The notes beneath the pieces were generated by a model that worked only from the letters and a program-made list of their open reading frames with translations, was not told the DNA's origin and made no database searches. The position numbers and the translations under genes are program-made. Positions 10,588 to 21,812 of a stretch of 64,000 bases of DNA are shown piece after piece. How positions within the stretch are numbered: the stretch's first letter is position 1; every line of letters starts with the position of its first letter. The stretch is from Calliphora vicina. Its lineage: Eukaryota; Arthropoda; Insecta; Diptera; Calliphoridae. The DNA is taken from NCBI RefSeq assembly GCF_958450345.1, contig NC_088780.1, forward strand, positions 65,495,533 to 65,559,532, given 5' to 3'.

Positions 10588-10784
10588 TGAAGATGGTCGT
10601 TGATTATTATTTTTTTAAACATATATATATTATACTTTGTTAATTTATTAATTTTGTTTTGATCAAGTAATATCTGAAAATTCATTTATAAAAATATATT
10701 GATTTTTAATTGTAATTGGTTTTAAAAACTGTATAAAATAAAGAAACATTTGCTTTATAAAATAAATATAAAATTGTAACTAAA
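10588..10784 (+). repeat. 3' LTR of CsRn1-like gypsy
   Basis: About 197 bp, matching 4392-4577 with a few indels in the AT-rich centre. Starts near 'agatggtcgttgatta' after the G tract and ends 'aaattgtaactaaa'. Confidence 0.75.
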
Positions 10785-11299
10785 TGACCATAGCCCCCAT
10801 ATAACGATCATTTCTGAAAACACCTAAACATAAAGCATAAATTTCTTAAAAATATAGTTATCAAGTTGAAATTCGAAACAAAAAATTTCAATATATATAA
10901 AAATCTCTGTACCAAATTTTAAAATGATCGGCCCATAATTGGTCATAGCCTCCATATAAGAATCACTTCCGGAAAACACATTAACCTACCCAAATGAAAT
11001 TCTACAAAATTAGCCCTTAAAATGACAATCGAATCACAATAGGTCATAGCTTCCATATAAGTCCTACAATCCAGAAATACATTAACGCATATAAACATTA
11101 ATATCGATAAAAATTCCAATCATAATGCTTGATTTTGTGACTATGGGTTCATAATTACATATAAGGCTCATATCAGGAAAATTCATTAATCGCGATATAT
11201 ATTAAAATTTTGTTATATAACTCATTTACATATGCAACATTTTGAACTTTGTCTAAATATATTTGTATACCCTTTTTTATACATGTTTATTCACTTGAG
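10785..11299 (-). repeat. Diverged tandem repeat of a fly dispersed family
   Basis: Four imperfect units about 100-140 bp apart, each with a phrase like 'ggtcatagcctccatataa' (around 10786, 10940, 11043, 11150). They are the reverse complement of units at 12310-12540 ('tatgggagctatgacca'). No coding. Confidence 0.65.
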
Positions 11300-11306
11300 G
11301 TTAATA

Positions 11307-11938
11307 ATTTTGTTATTTATTTTTTATTTATTAAAACAGTTTATTTTATTTTTTATTTAAGGACATTATATTTAGCTCCAGAATAGATCACTATGATGTG
11401 GTTGCTTTGAACACTTCTCTAGAATTGATTTCGTATATTTCTTAGCAATAAAATAAATTGTTCGTGGACGATTATGATTGGTCAAGTTTATTTCTTAATC
11501 TTTCTTACGCGTTGTGTGTAAATAGACAAAAAAAGAACATTAGATTCTGCATTCCCAATTATAATGAAAGACTTGCACTTAGTAACAACGTAAGTTATTA
11601 AGACAATCTTGGACATGTTCGATCATGTCTATTGTTTTTGATTTTAAAACAATATACTTACGTACGTATGTATGTGTGTACATGCGTATGTAAGTTAAAG
11701 CAAATTTCTGAATGCCCAATCATAACAGCTAGCAACAATTAAAAGCGTAAGAAAAATGAAATGTAATTTGTTCAAAACAATCACTTAGTAACAACTATTA
11801 CCTAAAGCATTATAAAAAATATATTAGGGTGGTACATGATTTATTATATGTATTTTATATAATGCTGTTTATTTTACATGCTGTATAATAATATATATAA
11901 GTGTATAAATATGCACATGCATATAACTCCCCCATCAT
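11307..11938 (-). repeat. 3' LTR of 17.6-like gypsy
   Basis: 632 bp without the MITE and without a ~60-bp AT-rich block that the other LTR has. It shows the uninterrupted 'tttcttagcaat' site where the MITE sits in the other LTR. A polypurine tract (GATGGGGG on the coding strand, 11939-11946) abuts it. Confidence 0.9.
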
Positions 11939-11946
11939 TAGATTGA

Positions 11947-12207
11947 TGCTCCGAGGAAATAAATTTGTTTATGTACATTTGAAAACAGTTTTTCTTTTTT
12001 TTTATAAGATTATTTAAGTTAATATTTAGAATATAATTAACATTTTTCTTAATATAATTACGTATGTATAAAACAACTAGTATTTTCTTATGATAATATG
12101 TCTTTGTACATTTATGTGATACTTTATATACATATATATATTATTTTTTACAATGCTTTATATGAATATTTTTGTATTATTTTATATGATTATATTTTAA
12201 AACAAGT
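11947..12207. other. AT-rich 3' untranslated part of gypsy
   Basis: No frame of note. In relatives with an envelope gene it would lie between pol and this LTR; nothing envelope-like is visible. Confidence 0.5.
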
Positions 12208-12830
12208 AAGAAAGTATGGTCGGTCAAGCCCGACCATATAATACCCTACACCAAGTAAATGAGTAAAAATATTTTTCTTTTAAAATATCAATAATTTATA
12301 TTTTTGAGTGATTTTCGGAAGTGGGCCTTATATGGGAGCTATGACCAATTATGGACCGATCACCATAAAATTAGGTCGTGTTATTTATGTCTATATTAAA
12401 GTTAACTATGTTGAATTTTGTGTGTATACCAACATTTTTAAGGGATTTATGCACGTTAAAGTGATTTTCGGAAGCGGGTCTATGTGGGAGCTATGACTAA
12501 TTATGGACCGATCGTAACATAATTTGGTGACATGAATTTTGTATATATAAAACTTATTTAGAGCGAAATTTGTGTAGATACATAGATAAATTAAACTTTT
12601 ATGACCGATAAAGTCCAATTTCGAGGGGACATTTGTATGGGGGCTAGGTGAAATAATGGACCGATTTCAGCCAGTTTCAATAGGCTTCGTCCTTGGGCCG
12701 AAAAAGTAATATGTACCAAATTTGATCGAAATATCTTCAAAATTGCGACCTGTACTCTGCGCACAAGGTTTACATGGACAGCCAGCCAGCCAACCCTCCC
12801 CACTATGGTGGTGTAGGGTATAAAAAACAA
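12208..12830 (+). repeat. Muscoid-fly dispersed repeat with inverted ends
   Basis: Begins with a short hairpin (ATGGTCGG...CCCGACCAT, 12217-12238) and 'ataccctacacca'; ends 'tggtgtagggtat' (12807-12819), the inverse of the start. Inside are two ~130-bp units with 'atgggagctatgacca' and a distal block resembling 760-945. It looks inserted into the gypsy 3' region. Family unassigned; short plus-strand frames here are not genes. Confidence 0.65.
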
Positions 12831-12847
12831 ATATTTATGAATATGGC

Positions 12848-15703
12848 TTACAATTTCTTTTTCCTTTTAATATGGGATTTATAATACTTGTGCCTTGTTT
12901 GACTTATATCGTGGTCCTCATCCAATATATCTGCTTGAATCTTTCTAAATTTGGCATGGTTTTTCCCACCCCTATCGCTTTTGAGATATATTTCTCCGGT
13001 TTGAATTTCGCAATCTTCACGGTAATTATTTAATTTCGATATAGACTGTTCCTTACATTTCAGGATTTTTTCCTTTATTTTCGGATAATCATCAACTGTT
13101 ATGAAACCGTTCTGAAAATCTGTAGGTTTGCAACCTGTTGTCGAGTGAATTGTGTTGTTATAAAATTTAATCACTTTATTCATTTTTTCGTCAACACTAT
13201 CGATTTCCCTCGACGGATCGTGTCTTAAAAGACGAATGTGTTCATTAATAGTATTATGAAGACGTTCTATATCTGCATTGGATGTGTGGTTATTATTGGA
13301 GGTATAATGAATCTCAATATTATTTTCTCTTAAAAATTCGGCTAAAGGCAATGCCTTGAAACCTAATTCATTGTCGGTTATGATCCTCCCAATACCGCCT
13401 ACAATACTCATATATTGAATTAATGCTCTCTTAAATTCTACCCAAGATCGATTCTGAATCCTGATCGCTTGAGCGAATTTAGAAAACTTGTCAATAATTG
13501 TCAAGAATAATGTTTTCTCCAAGCAATAAAATACATCAATATGAACTATCTGGCCTGGTTTGTCAGGAGTTTCTGTAAACTTAAATTTTTGCCTTATTGG
13601 ATTTCGGTCATATTTCTCTACGTTACAGATATGACAATTGTTTATAAATTGTTGTATCCTTAGCTTAAGGTTTGGATGGTATATTTTTCGTTTTAGTTGC
13701 TCAAAATTCTCATTTATGCCGCGATGATTATTTCTCTCGTGCTCTTCTTGAATATGTTCAAGAAGGATATATTCATCTTGAATATCATCCAAGCAATTAC
13801 TACACCTTGTTATTTTCAGATATGGGTTGTGTGAAAAATATTTGGAAACAGTTTTCTGAAATAGTTTGTAGATCAGGTTATCCTTAATAAGAACAGCATT
13901 TAGTCCCTTAGGGTGAAAATGATTTCCTATGATCGTCATCATTATGGCCTCGTTGAAATGATTCACACTAAAAATTTTCCTCATGTTTCTAAAAATGTCC
14001 TTATTTTCTATTTTCAATGATGGTGAATTTGAGCTTTCTATAATAACCTGATTCTTATAGACATTAAGGGGAGAGGTACTAGAAGAAATTATATTTAGTT
14101 GTGGCTGTTGTATCAGATTTATTTGAGGTTCTATCCTGGAAAGCGCGTCCGCATTTTTGTTATCCATACCCCGTTTATACTTAATTTCGTAGTCATATTC
14201 CTCAAGTTTTAGTCGCCATCTTATTAATTTTGAATTTGGTTCTCGAATAGATACAAGCCATTGTAATGGTTGGTGGTCTGTGTGTATTATAAACTTTCTC
14301 CCGAACAAATAAGGACGGAAATATGTTACGGCCCACACAACAGCTAACAATTCTTTCTCAATCGCACTATAATTAATTTCATGATGATTCAACGTTCTAC
14401 TTGCATAACAAATGGGGTGATTTTCCTGCGATAGAATTGCTCCTAGAGCGAAATTGCTTGCATCAGTGTTTAAAGTAAATTTTTTATTAAAATTTGGATA
14501 AATCAAAACTGGATAATTGGTTAAAATTAATTTCAACGTCCTAAAACTTTCTAAATATTCGAGATCATTTGTATCCACTTTTACATCTTTCTTTAAGTAA
14601 CGAGTCATTGGTTTGGCAATTTTAGAATAGTCCCTTATAAATTTCCTGTAATAACCACTCAACCCCAGAAATTGTTTGATCTGTTTTTGAGTTTTCGGCA
14701 ACGGGTAATTAGTAATACATTCTACTTTTTTCGGGTTCGGTTTTATACCCTCCTGTGTTATCGCATGGCCTAAAAACTCTGTCTCTCTCTTTAAAAACTC
14801 ACATTTGTCGATTTGAATCCTTAAGTTTGCGTTTTTTAATTTATCAAAAACTAGACGTAATGAGTTCATGTGTTCTTGAAGAGAAGTTGAATACACAATT
14901 ATATCATCAAGATATACTAAGCAAACTTTATTTATCAAATCTCCAAGAATACTATTCATAAGCCGTTGAAACGTGGCTGGTGCCGTCTTGAGTCCAAACG
15001 GCATTCGAGTGAACTCATAATGTCCTCCTTCTACTGAAAATGCGGTCTTATGAATATCCCTCTCATCAATTTCAACTTGATGAAATCCCTTAGCCAAATC
15101 TAATGTCGTGAAATACATACTTCTACCTAGTTTCTCGAGAATTTCATCAATATTTGGTATAGGAAAACGATCGTCAATTGTTTTTTCGTTAAGTTTTCTA
15201 TAATCGACTACTATACGCCATTTCCTAAGTCCACTAGCGTCATCCTTCTTCGGGACTATCCATATAGGAGCGGAGTACGGTGAATTTGAAGGTCTTATTA
15301 TCCCATTGGCTAACATATCCTTGATTTGGTTTCTAACTTCGTCCTTATGAACGTAAGGGTACCTATAAGTTCTTGAAAACACAGGTATGTCATCTTTGGT
15401 AATGATTCTGTGCTTAATTGCATTTGTATAACTTAAACTTGAGTTTGCTTCATGAAATAATTCCGCATAGTCCTTTAAAATCATCCTTAAATTAAGACTT
15501 TCCTCTGAATTTAAATGATTGGTTCTTATTTTTCCTAATAAAGGTTCCTGAAAATAATTTTCACTATCAATTAAGTGGTAATTATCGCGCGTAACTGGCC
15601 ATGAATTATGTTCAGAAAGATGTATAACATCTGGACATGTGGCGAAAGTTTCAACTTCAACTTTAAAATTCTGAGCATTGTAAAGATTTTCCCTAACAAT
15701 CAT
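12848..15703 (-). CDS. Pol (RT, RNase H, integrase), 17.6-like gypsy
   Basis: 951-residue open frame. RT spans about residues 95-340 with KWRIVVDYRKLN, TLDLAKGFHQVEI, RMPFGLKTAPATFQRLMN and catalytic YLDD at residues 264-267. RNase H follows with LNTDASNFALGA, AIEKELLAVVWA, IHTDHQPLQWL and NADALSR. Integrase has an HHCC-type zinc region (HERNNHRGI...CHICN), then VHIDVFYCLEK, IITDNELGF and DIERLHNTINEH for the catalytic Asp, Asp and Glu. It would copy the element RNA and insert the cDNA. The frame begins at an ATG overlapping the stop of the protease frame (ATGA). Intact over its own length, but whether it can be expressed is doubtful given the upstream breaks. Confidence 0.9.
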   Translation of the reverse strand: MIVRENLYNAQNFKVEVETFATCPDVIHLSEHNSWPVTRDNYHLIDSENYFQEPLLGKIRTNHLNSEESLNLRMILKDYAELFHEANSSLSYTNAIKHRIITKDDIPVFSRTYRYPYVHKDEVRNQIKDMLANGIIRPSNSPYSAPIWIVPKKDDASGLRKWRIVVDYRKLNEKTIDDRFPIPNIDEILEKLGRSMYFTTLDLAKGFHQVEIDERDIHKTAFSVEGGHYEFTRMPFGLKTAPATFQRLMNSILGDLINKVCLVYLDDIIVYSTSLQEHMNSLRLVFDKLKNANLRIQIDKCEFLKRETEFLGHAITQEGIKPNPKKVECITNYPLPKTQKQIKQFLGLSGYYRKFIRDYSKIAKPMTRYLKKDVKVDTNDLEYLESFRTLKLILTNYPVLIYPNFNKKFTLNTDASNFALGAILSQENHPICYASRTLNHHEINYSAIEKELLAVVWAVTYFRPYLFGRKFIIHTDHQPLQWLVSIREPNSKLIRWRLKLEEYDYEIKYKRGMDNKNADALSRIEPQINLIQQPQLNIISSSTSPLNVYKNQVIIESSNSPSLKIENKDIFRNMRKIFSVNHFNEAIMMTIIGNHFHPKGLNAVLIKDNLIYKLFQKTVSKYFSHNPYLKITRCSNCLDDIQDEYILLEHIQEEHERNNHRGINENFEQLKRKIYHPNLKLRIQQFINNCHICNVEKYDRNPIRQKFKFTETPDKPGQIVHIDVFYCLEKTLFLTIIDKFSKFAQAIRIQNRSWVEFKRALIQYMSIVGGIGRIITDNELGFKALPLAEFLRENNIEIHYTSNNNHTSNADIERLHNTINEHIRLLRHDPSREIDSVDEKMNKVIKFYNNTIHSTTGCKPTDFQNGFITVDDYPKIKEKILKCKEQSISKLNNYREDCEIQTGEIYLKSDRGGKNHAKFRKIQADILDEDHDISQTRHKYYKSHIKRKKKL

Positions 15704-16135
15704 CTCACCTTTACCATCATAAGTCCCTGCTGAGTACTAGTGATCAACATAATTTCCCGAAGATCCGAAAACAACAATGGCAAAATTTTACCATTTATTC
15801 TAAGTTTATTACTTTCATAATTTACTACTGCCCCATAAGGCTGAAGTATATCATTACCTATAATTCCATCGTAATTGTCATGGAATTTACATTCAATTAA
15901 AAAAATGTTTTCCTTTTCATCTCCTAATTCGGGAAACATTGGTACCCTGTAAATTGTATCTGTCAACACTTCATTTTGAAGAGTTTTTAAAGTTAAATTT
16001 GTTGAATTAATTCTCCATTTCGGATTACATAATCCAGGATTTACTATTGAATGTGTTGCCCCAGTGTCTATAATGAATTTGAGATTGTTTTTTAATATTA
16101 TATGAGGTAGCTGTCCGGTGAGGCCGGAAAAGGAA
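15700..16135 (-). pseudogene. Aspartic protease region, 17.6-like gypsy
   Basis: Read from about 16135: LPHIILKNNLKFIIDTGATH, with catalytic Asp-Thr-Gly-Ala near 16055-16070, through GIIGNDILQPYGAVVNY, the conserved flap-side segment, to a TGA at 15700. The only in-frame ATG (15969) lies after the active site, so translation must come from gag by frameshift. It overlaps gag's end in another frame. The stop overlapping the RT start suggests a lesion or a second frameshift; in relatives protease and RT are one frame. Confidence 0.75.
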
Positions 16136-17293
16136 AATTTTGTAATGCATTATTTCCATTTACTATGTTTGAGTTGTTTGGTTTTTGAAACTGGTTGGGT
16201 AAGTCGATATAATTTGTTTCACATGAACATTTCTGCACATTATTTAAAAAATGTTGATCCATAACATTACCTCTCGATTGACTACTAATTTGATTAGAAG
16301 AAGGATTCTGGTTACTCGAATTAGGATAATTACATCTTGACATATTTTCTAGTTCCGAGTTTTTCGGAAAATGATTTGGAAAATTAGAATTTTGAATGAA
16401 ATTAATATCCATTGGCTCTGAAATAGGTTGCCTATTTTGATTAAAATGTGAAGAATTGTGTCCGTAGTTTTGATTATAATTATCATGATTATGGCTGTAG
16501 TTATTCCGGTTATTGTCATTATTCTTCTGATTTCCATTAGCATAATTGAATCTGTTAAAATTACCTTCACCATTTCCGTTATATTGACTATTGCCATAAC
16601 TGTTTCCAAGTTTAATCGAACTGTTATTACTTCCAATATTTTGAGTATTTTTACGATTTCCGTTACCATTTTCTAGACGAGATCGATTTGAATTTCTATC
16701 ATAACTATAATTCTTTCCATTTTCCCCATAATTAGCGTATCCTGATATAAACAAAATATTCATTGCATCTTCAAGGCTCTCTGGATTCCTACACGCTAAT
16801 ACTGTCCTCATTGGTTCCGGAATTTTTGCCTTAAATATATCAAGGGCAGTTCTCATGTTATTTTTACCAATCTGCTCACTATTCAAGTTCACTCCTAATT
16901 CTAAAGCTGTCTTATTATTCAGATTACGAAGTTTATCTTTAATTTCGTTATAGAAGTCAACTACATTTGTTCTAAAACATACAGATCGGAGATTGTGGTA
17001 AAGTTGCTCCACACTATGATATTCTCCAAAATAATTGCATAAAATGGTCTTTATTTCAGGCCACGTTTGCGCCTGAAAGTTAATTTCAATGGCTTCTTTG
17101 GCCTTACCTCTGAACCTACTCTTGACCAAAATCCATAAAAAAATAATTGGGACTGTGCATCATACTGAACAAAAAGAGGATTAATTCTATCTACTAGAGA
17201 AATAAATGTATACAAGTCCTTTTTATCACCTGAAAACTCGAGTAATTTTGCAAGAAAATCAATGGGGTTTAAAGCTATAGAGTTAAGAGCCAT
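16098..17293 (-). pseudogene. Gag, Asn-rich, frameshifted, 17.6-like gypsy
   Basis: Starts at the ATG at 17291-17293 (MALNSIALNPIDFLAKLLEF). The reading leaves frame in a T-rich run near 17130-17145, and continues as SRFRGKAKEAIEINFQAQTW to 16098. About residues 140-320 of the second frame are very rich in Asn, Gly, Ser and Tyr, and no CCHC zinc knuckle is visible. The 17.6/297/ZAM group often has unusual nucleic-acid-binding gag tails, so this may be normal for the clade. Alternate frames across the Asn-rich stretch are shadows. Confidence 0.75.
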
Positions 17294-17410
17294 TTTTGGG
17301 AAGAAAAATATTTTAAATAACGAAAAATAAGTTAAATATGGAGGAAAAAGAAAATTATCTACCGAAGTCAAAAAAGCACAAATATTTAAAAAAAAAATTT
17401 CATTCAATAA

Positions 17411-18217
17411 GTAAAATATTTTGTTATTTTTCTTTTTAAACAGAATTTATAGGACAACTAATTTATGATATAAGTATATTAGACATAAAATAAATATACT
17501 ATAAAAATTATGGTAGGTTTTAACAATTTTAAGAAAATAATAAATAGAATACTTATTGTAGGTTTGTAACTGCTTCCGCCTTTAATACAAGTTTTTCCTT
17601 TATGTGTTGCAATGCCCATTAAAGATTTGTTCCAAATGGCCTTTTATATTTTTCCTTGAGATATTTCGATTAAATTGACATTTACTTTGTTTGTAGATTG
17701 AAGTTTTGTTTGTATTTTAATTTAATGTTTATTCTTGTTTTTAACTATGTTTTTGAAAAACAAATTTAAAATTTTTTTTTTTTGCCACTTATTATTTTTA
17801 TTTATTTTTTGTTTATTGTAGTTTGCAGTTTAGTTTGTATTTTATTGTTTTTAGCTATGAAAAACAAAAAAAAAATTTGATCTTCTTGCCACTTATTGTC
17901 CTTATTTTATTTTTGTTTATTGTGGATTGAAATTTAGTTTGTATTTTATTGTTTAAACAATTTAGTCTTCTTGCCACTTATTATTATTTTTTTTTTTTTT
18001 GATTTCTATTTAAACATTAATTGATTTATAATTAATACTTTTTATTAAATAAAATATTTGTTTTTTAAGTTTTCTTTATTTTGTAAGAGTTTTCTTATTT
18101 TGTTTAGAGAAAAAAAGATTTGGCAGAAATACCCAATTTAACATAGATATGTTAAGTATCCTGTATTGTAATATAATATTCACTTATAAAAAAAAAATCA
18201 CCAGGATACTCGGGTAT
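17411..18217 (-). other. 5' leader of 17.6-like gypsy with short tandem repeats
   Basis: AT-rich leader. Three imperfect repeats (about 17690-17985) each end in 'ttgccacttatt' at about 17782, 17886 and 17971, so unit lengths are about 104 and 85 bp. No coding. Confidence 0.6.
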
Positions 18218-18233
18218 CCTACCGACTGCGCCA
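18218..18233 (-). other. Primer-binding site, tRNA-Ser type
   Basis: Coding strand reads TGGCGCAGTCGGTAGG directly after the 5' LTR, identical to the site I recall for 17.6 and 297 in Drosophila. The tRNA 3' end would prime minus-strand synthesis here. Confidence 0.85.
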
Positions 18234-19607
18234 ATTTTGTTATTTATTTTTTATTTATTAAAACAGTTTATTTTATTTTATAAAATAATTTTTTATTTTA
18301 TTAATTTTTAAGTTTTAAATTAATTTATTTATTTTATATATTTTATTTTTTATTTAAGGACATTATATTTAGCTCCATAATAGATCACTATGATGTGGTT
18401 GCTTTGAACACTTCTCTAGAATTGATTTCGTATATTTCTTAAGGTAGGATCACACGATTGCCGCAATGCACCAATTATTGGTCTATTTTATACGTCAATC
18501 GTGTGATTTCACAACTTATTGGCTCATATGTCAAACCACAACAATATTGTGCTTATTTGGCCCAATCAAATGCAACCCTGGTACGGCAATCATGTGAATG
18601 CTTGATAGGCAACATGCACCAATAAAAAAGTTAAAAATACACCAATATTTATTGTGTTCTAGTGCGGCAATCAAAGAAGACAATTAGCGCCAATATTAAT
18701 TTTTGTAAATGAAATATTGTTTTTGTGAGCCACTCTCTGACCCACATACATCTTTTAACATTTCTTTATTAATTTTTTTATATGATAATTAAGGCCGACG
18801 CAATTTTCTTTTTTTATTTAACAAATATTTTTTCAAAAACAGATTGGTTTTACATTTATGTAAACAAAACAAAATTTAACATCTAGCACAACAGCTGTTT
18901 CTCTGAGTTGCCGTAAACTAGAACAATCGTGTGACTGAAATGCGACAATTATTGCCACTAAATCGCTTTGCGCCAATTTACGACAATCAAATTTATATAA
19001 AATGAAGCAATCATGTGACTGCAGAGAATTTGATTGGGACAATTTCTTTATTGGGCCCCAATTCAGCACAATAAAATTTGTATTAAATTGGTTCATTGCG
19101 GCAATCGTGTGATCCTACCTTTAGCAATAAAATAAATTGTTCGTGGACGATTATGATTGGTCAAGTTTATTTCTTAATCTTTCTTACGCGTTGTGTGTAA
19201 ATAGACAAAAAAAAAACATTAGATTCTGCATTCCCAATTATAATGAAAGACTTGCACTTAGTAACAACGTAAGTTATTAAGACAATCTTGGACATGTTCG
19301 ATCATGTCTATTGTTTTTGATTTTAAAACAATATACTTACGTACGTATGTATGTGTGTACATGCGTATGTAAGTTAAAGCAAATTTCTGAATGCCCAATC
19401 ATAACAGCTAGCAACAATTAAAAGCGTAAGAAAAATTAAATGTAATTTGTTCAAAACAATCACTTAGTAACAACTATTACCTAAAGCATTATAAAAAATA
19501 TATTAGGGTGGTACATGATTTATTATATGTATTTTATATAATGGTGTTTATTTTACATGCTGTATAATAATATATATAAGTGTATAAATATGCACATGCA
19601 TATAACT
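18234..19607 (-). repeat. 5' LTR of 17.6-like gypsy, interrupted
   Basis: Same LTR as 11307-11938, enlarged by the 679-bp MITE plus its 3-bp duplication and by a ~60-bp AT-rich block near 18285-18350. Subtracting these gives 632 bp, equal to the other LTR. Remaining differences are few. Confidence 0.9.
18442..19120. mobile_element. PIF/Harbinger-type MITE
   Basis: 679 bp with inverted ends AGGTAGGATCACACGATTGC, flanked by TTA (18439-18441 and 19121-19123). A TWA target duplication is the hallmark of PIF/Harbinger. The empty site is preserved in the partner LTR ('cttagcaa' near 11440). The interior repeats the word CAATCRTGTGA on both strands, probably subterminal transposase sites. No coding capacity. 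A similar end (AGGTAGGATCATAC) occurs at 57122. Confidence 0.9.
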
Positions 19608-19614
19608 GTTAATA

Positions 19615-19933
19615 AACGTGTGATATTAACAATAATTGGTTAACCTCAATTTAAGCTCAACATTTATATATAAGTGACAAACTGTGTTGAAATAGAAGAA
19701 TATGTATTTATTTCAATCATAAATTGCTGAATTAGATTAAATTTTTTTACATGGTTAACCTTGGGCCTTAATTTTTTTTTAAATATAAGCTATTTTTGCT
19801 ATAAAATTCTGAATAAAATCAAAACAACTTGCTAACGAAGGAGATATAGGGTTAAGATCTTCCGCAAAAATGATCTCCATAAATTTCCACAATATAACTC
19901 TGACAATTCGAATTCTTTCGATAGGTCGGATGA
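19615..19933. other. Non-coding stretch
   Basis: AT-rich; no gene, and no repeat recognised apart from a GGTTAACCTC word also seen beside the gypsy left end. Confidence 0.5.
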
Positions 19934-21812
19934 ACATATCTGTGGACATTTGACAAAACGGCTTCTTTTTAAAAAGTCAACTTTTCAGGAGAGCGAAAAA
20001 ACTGTAAAAACTACTAACAAAAGTTTTTCTGTAGAAAATTAAAGAAGTGTTATATATAAACATTATAGAAAAATATCCAATAAACAATTAGCGCTTTTTC
20101 TTTTGTTTGAAAGAGCAATAGTTTTCTTTAAAACAGCAACAACAAATTTTAAGCTTTTTTGTCAAATGTATTTTTAGCAAACAAATTAGCTTGTATCATA
20201 TAAGTCGTTTTGTCAAAATTGTTTTAATTAAATTAGAGTCGGCTTATGTAAAAACAAGTTGTTTTGTGAAATTGAAATATAAAAAGAAAGTCGAAAGAAG
20301 TTGATTTGACAAAACATATTTCGGTATTATTAAAAAAAATTATTCAACTTTTTCGGTACAATAGCCAAATAATTAACCAAATATAAAAATATTTCTTTAA
20401 AAACAGTAAATATTTGATTAGGTTAAATTTTAATATAAAAATTAACTTTTAAATAAAATAATAATATCTTATTATAAGAAGAAAACAGTAAAAAATAATA
20501 TTTTGCGATTTACTTTGAGAAACTTTATCGAGTTTTTTCTTCGTCAAGATCCAGATAGATTTTAAACGATCTTTATGCTTTAAAAAATGTGTAGATGGGT
20601 ATTTATCAGTGACAGCATATCCATCAAATCGCGGTTTTTGTTATGTGATACGACTAATGGAGACATGTAACTTCGACCAATTATGGAATCGGCATCTTTA
20701 GACGACGAGGGTTGATCTAGCTTATCCTGGGTATATGATTTGTACTGCAAAACTCCAGGTTTACTTTACTCGTACCGCATCCATCGAACCTATTTTCACT
20801 CAAATTAAAATAAATAAATATATATTTATGTAAGTAGTAAAAAATTAATATATAATGTAGCCTATAAATAAAATTATCTTTATAAATACCTGAAATGTTG
20901 CATTTCCTCCATGTGTATTTATCTTTCATCAGACCAATAACATCTAAAAAATAGTTTTGGTTTAATTCGTGAACGATTTGTAGCCGTTATTAAATTTTCC
21001 CAGTCGTGTGTATGGTATATTGAAAAGGATGAATTTTTCTTAATTTTTTTCAATTTGCTCATGCACTGTGTAAAACTCAAGATGCATATGACCCACAACT
21101 AGAAATGTATGATCAATCCATTCACATGATCGAAATTTTTGGCAATCAAAGTATTTCCATCACTTGAACCATATATTTTTCTATTTTTTGGTCTTTGGTC
21201 GAAAACAAAGACATATTTACGTGTTCTTTTTTCACTTTATTGGTCATAGCCTTAAATTTTTTTACTTCATTTATTTACACGAATTTTAATTTATTTTCAT
21301 TTATTCTACTATTAAGTAGCAAAACAGCTTCTTTTCTTCTTTTTTCCATTTTTAAAAGCACTTATATTAAGATAAGAATTAACTTTTTTAAATTTTCGTT
21401 TTTGTAAAAGAACCTCTGTCTATACAAGACGTTTTGTCAAAACGAAAATTCGCGATCAGCTGATTCAAAAATCTACTTGTCTCAGACAAGTGGTAGGTTT
21501 TTCAATCTTTGCTTTCGACAAAAAGACTTCTTTTGAAAGAAGCTCTTTTATCAAAAAATAATTGTCAAAAGGCAGTTACTAGTTTTTTTAAAATGTTTTG
21601 AATTCTATGAGAGAAGTTGTTTAGTCAAATTGAAATTGGGGAAAAACCTGAAAGAGGTATTTTTTTCGATTGCGTATCTTATGTTCAAAAAGTCATAGAA
21701 ATACGGCGATAAGACCAAAAGAAGCGCATTCAAATTTAATATTTACTACAAAAATCCTGTAAACTTGTCCTATCTCAAGAGAAGTCGTTTTCTCAAATGT
21801 CCACAGATATGT
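19934..21812. mobile_element. Unclassified TIR element with many internal inverted words
   Basis: Ends ACATATCTGTGGACATTTGA (19934-19953) and its inverse (21793-21812), with similarity continuing about 17 more bases. The words GTCGTTTTGTCAAA and TTTGACAAAAC recur in both orientations throughout (about 19955, 20158, 20200, 20250, 20300, 21430, 21535, 21610, 21780). No transposase frame. A minus-strand reading near 20540-20640 (YAVTDKYPSTHF) may be a coding remnant, unidentified. No target duplication was resolved. Confidence 0.55.

Larger units (their letters stand above)
4392..10784 (+). mobile_element. Degraded Ty3/gypsy retrotransposon, CsRn1/Kabuki-like
   Basis: Two ~190-bp LTRs (4392-4577 and 10588-10784) bracket gag, protease, reverse transcriptase, RNase H and integrase in the gypsy order. 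The gag phrase LPPFWVDHPEAWFIHAETQF and a CHCC-type (not CCHC) zinc motif point to the CsRn1/Kabuki clade; this is from memory of that clade. The copy is dead: gag has lost its middle, a 796-bp segment is duplicated in tandem, frames shift near 8080, 9485 and 9957, a stop interrupts integrase near 10041, and a TIR element sits at 8545-9296. No clear target duplication was seen at its ends. Confidence 0.85.
11307..19607 (-). mobile_element. 17.6/297-like gypsy retrotransposon
   Basis: Minus-strand LTR element. The LTRs (11307-11938 and 18234-19607) start AGTTATATGC and end AACAAAAT on the coding strand. The primer-binding site TGGCGCAGTCGGTAGG is that of the Drosophila 17.6/297/Tom group (tRNA-Ser, established for that group). 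Gag, protease and pol are present; no env is seen. Possible target duplication GTTAATA at 11300-11306 and 19608-19614. It carries a MITE in the 5' LTR and a foreign repeat in its 3' end. Gag is frameshifted and the protease and RT lie in different frames, so the copy is probably dead. Confidence 0.9.

Noticed and set aside
16349..16676. Long Ile/Thr-rich frames on both strands
   Set aside because: They are shadows of the Asn-rich gag coding sequence in other frames.
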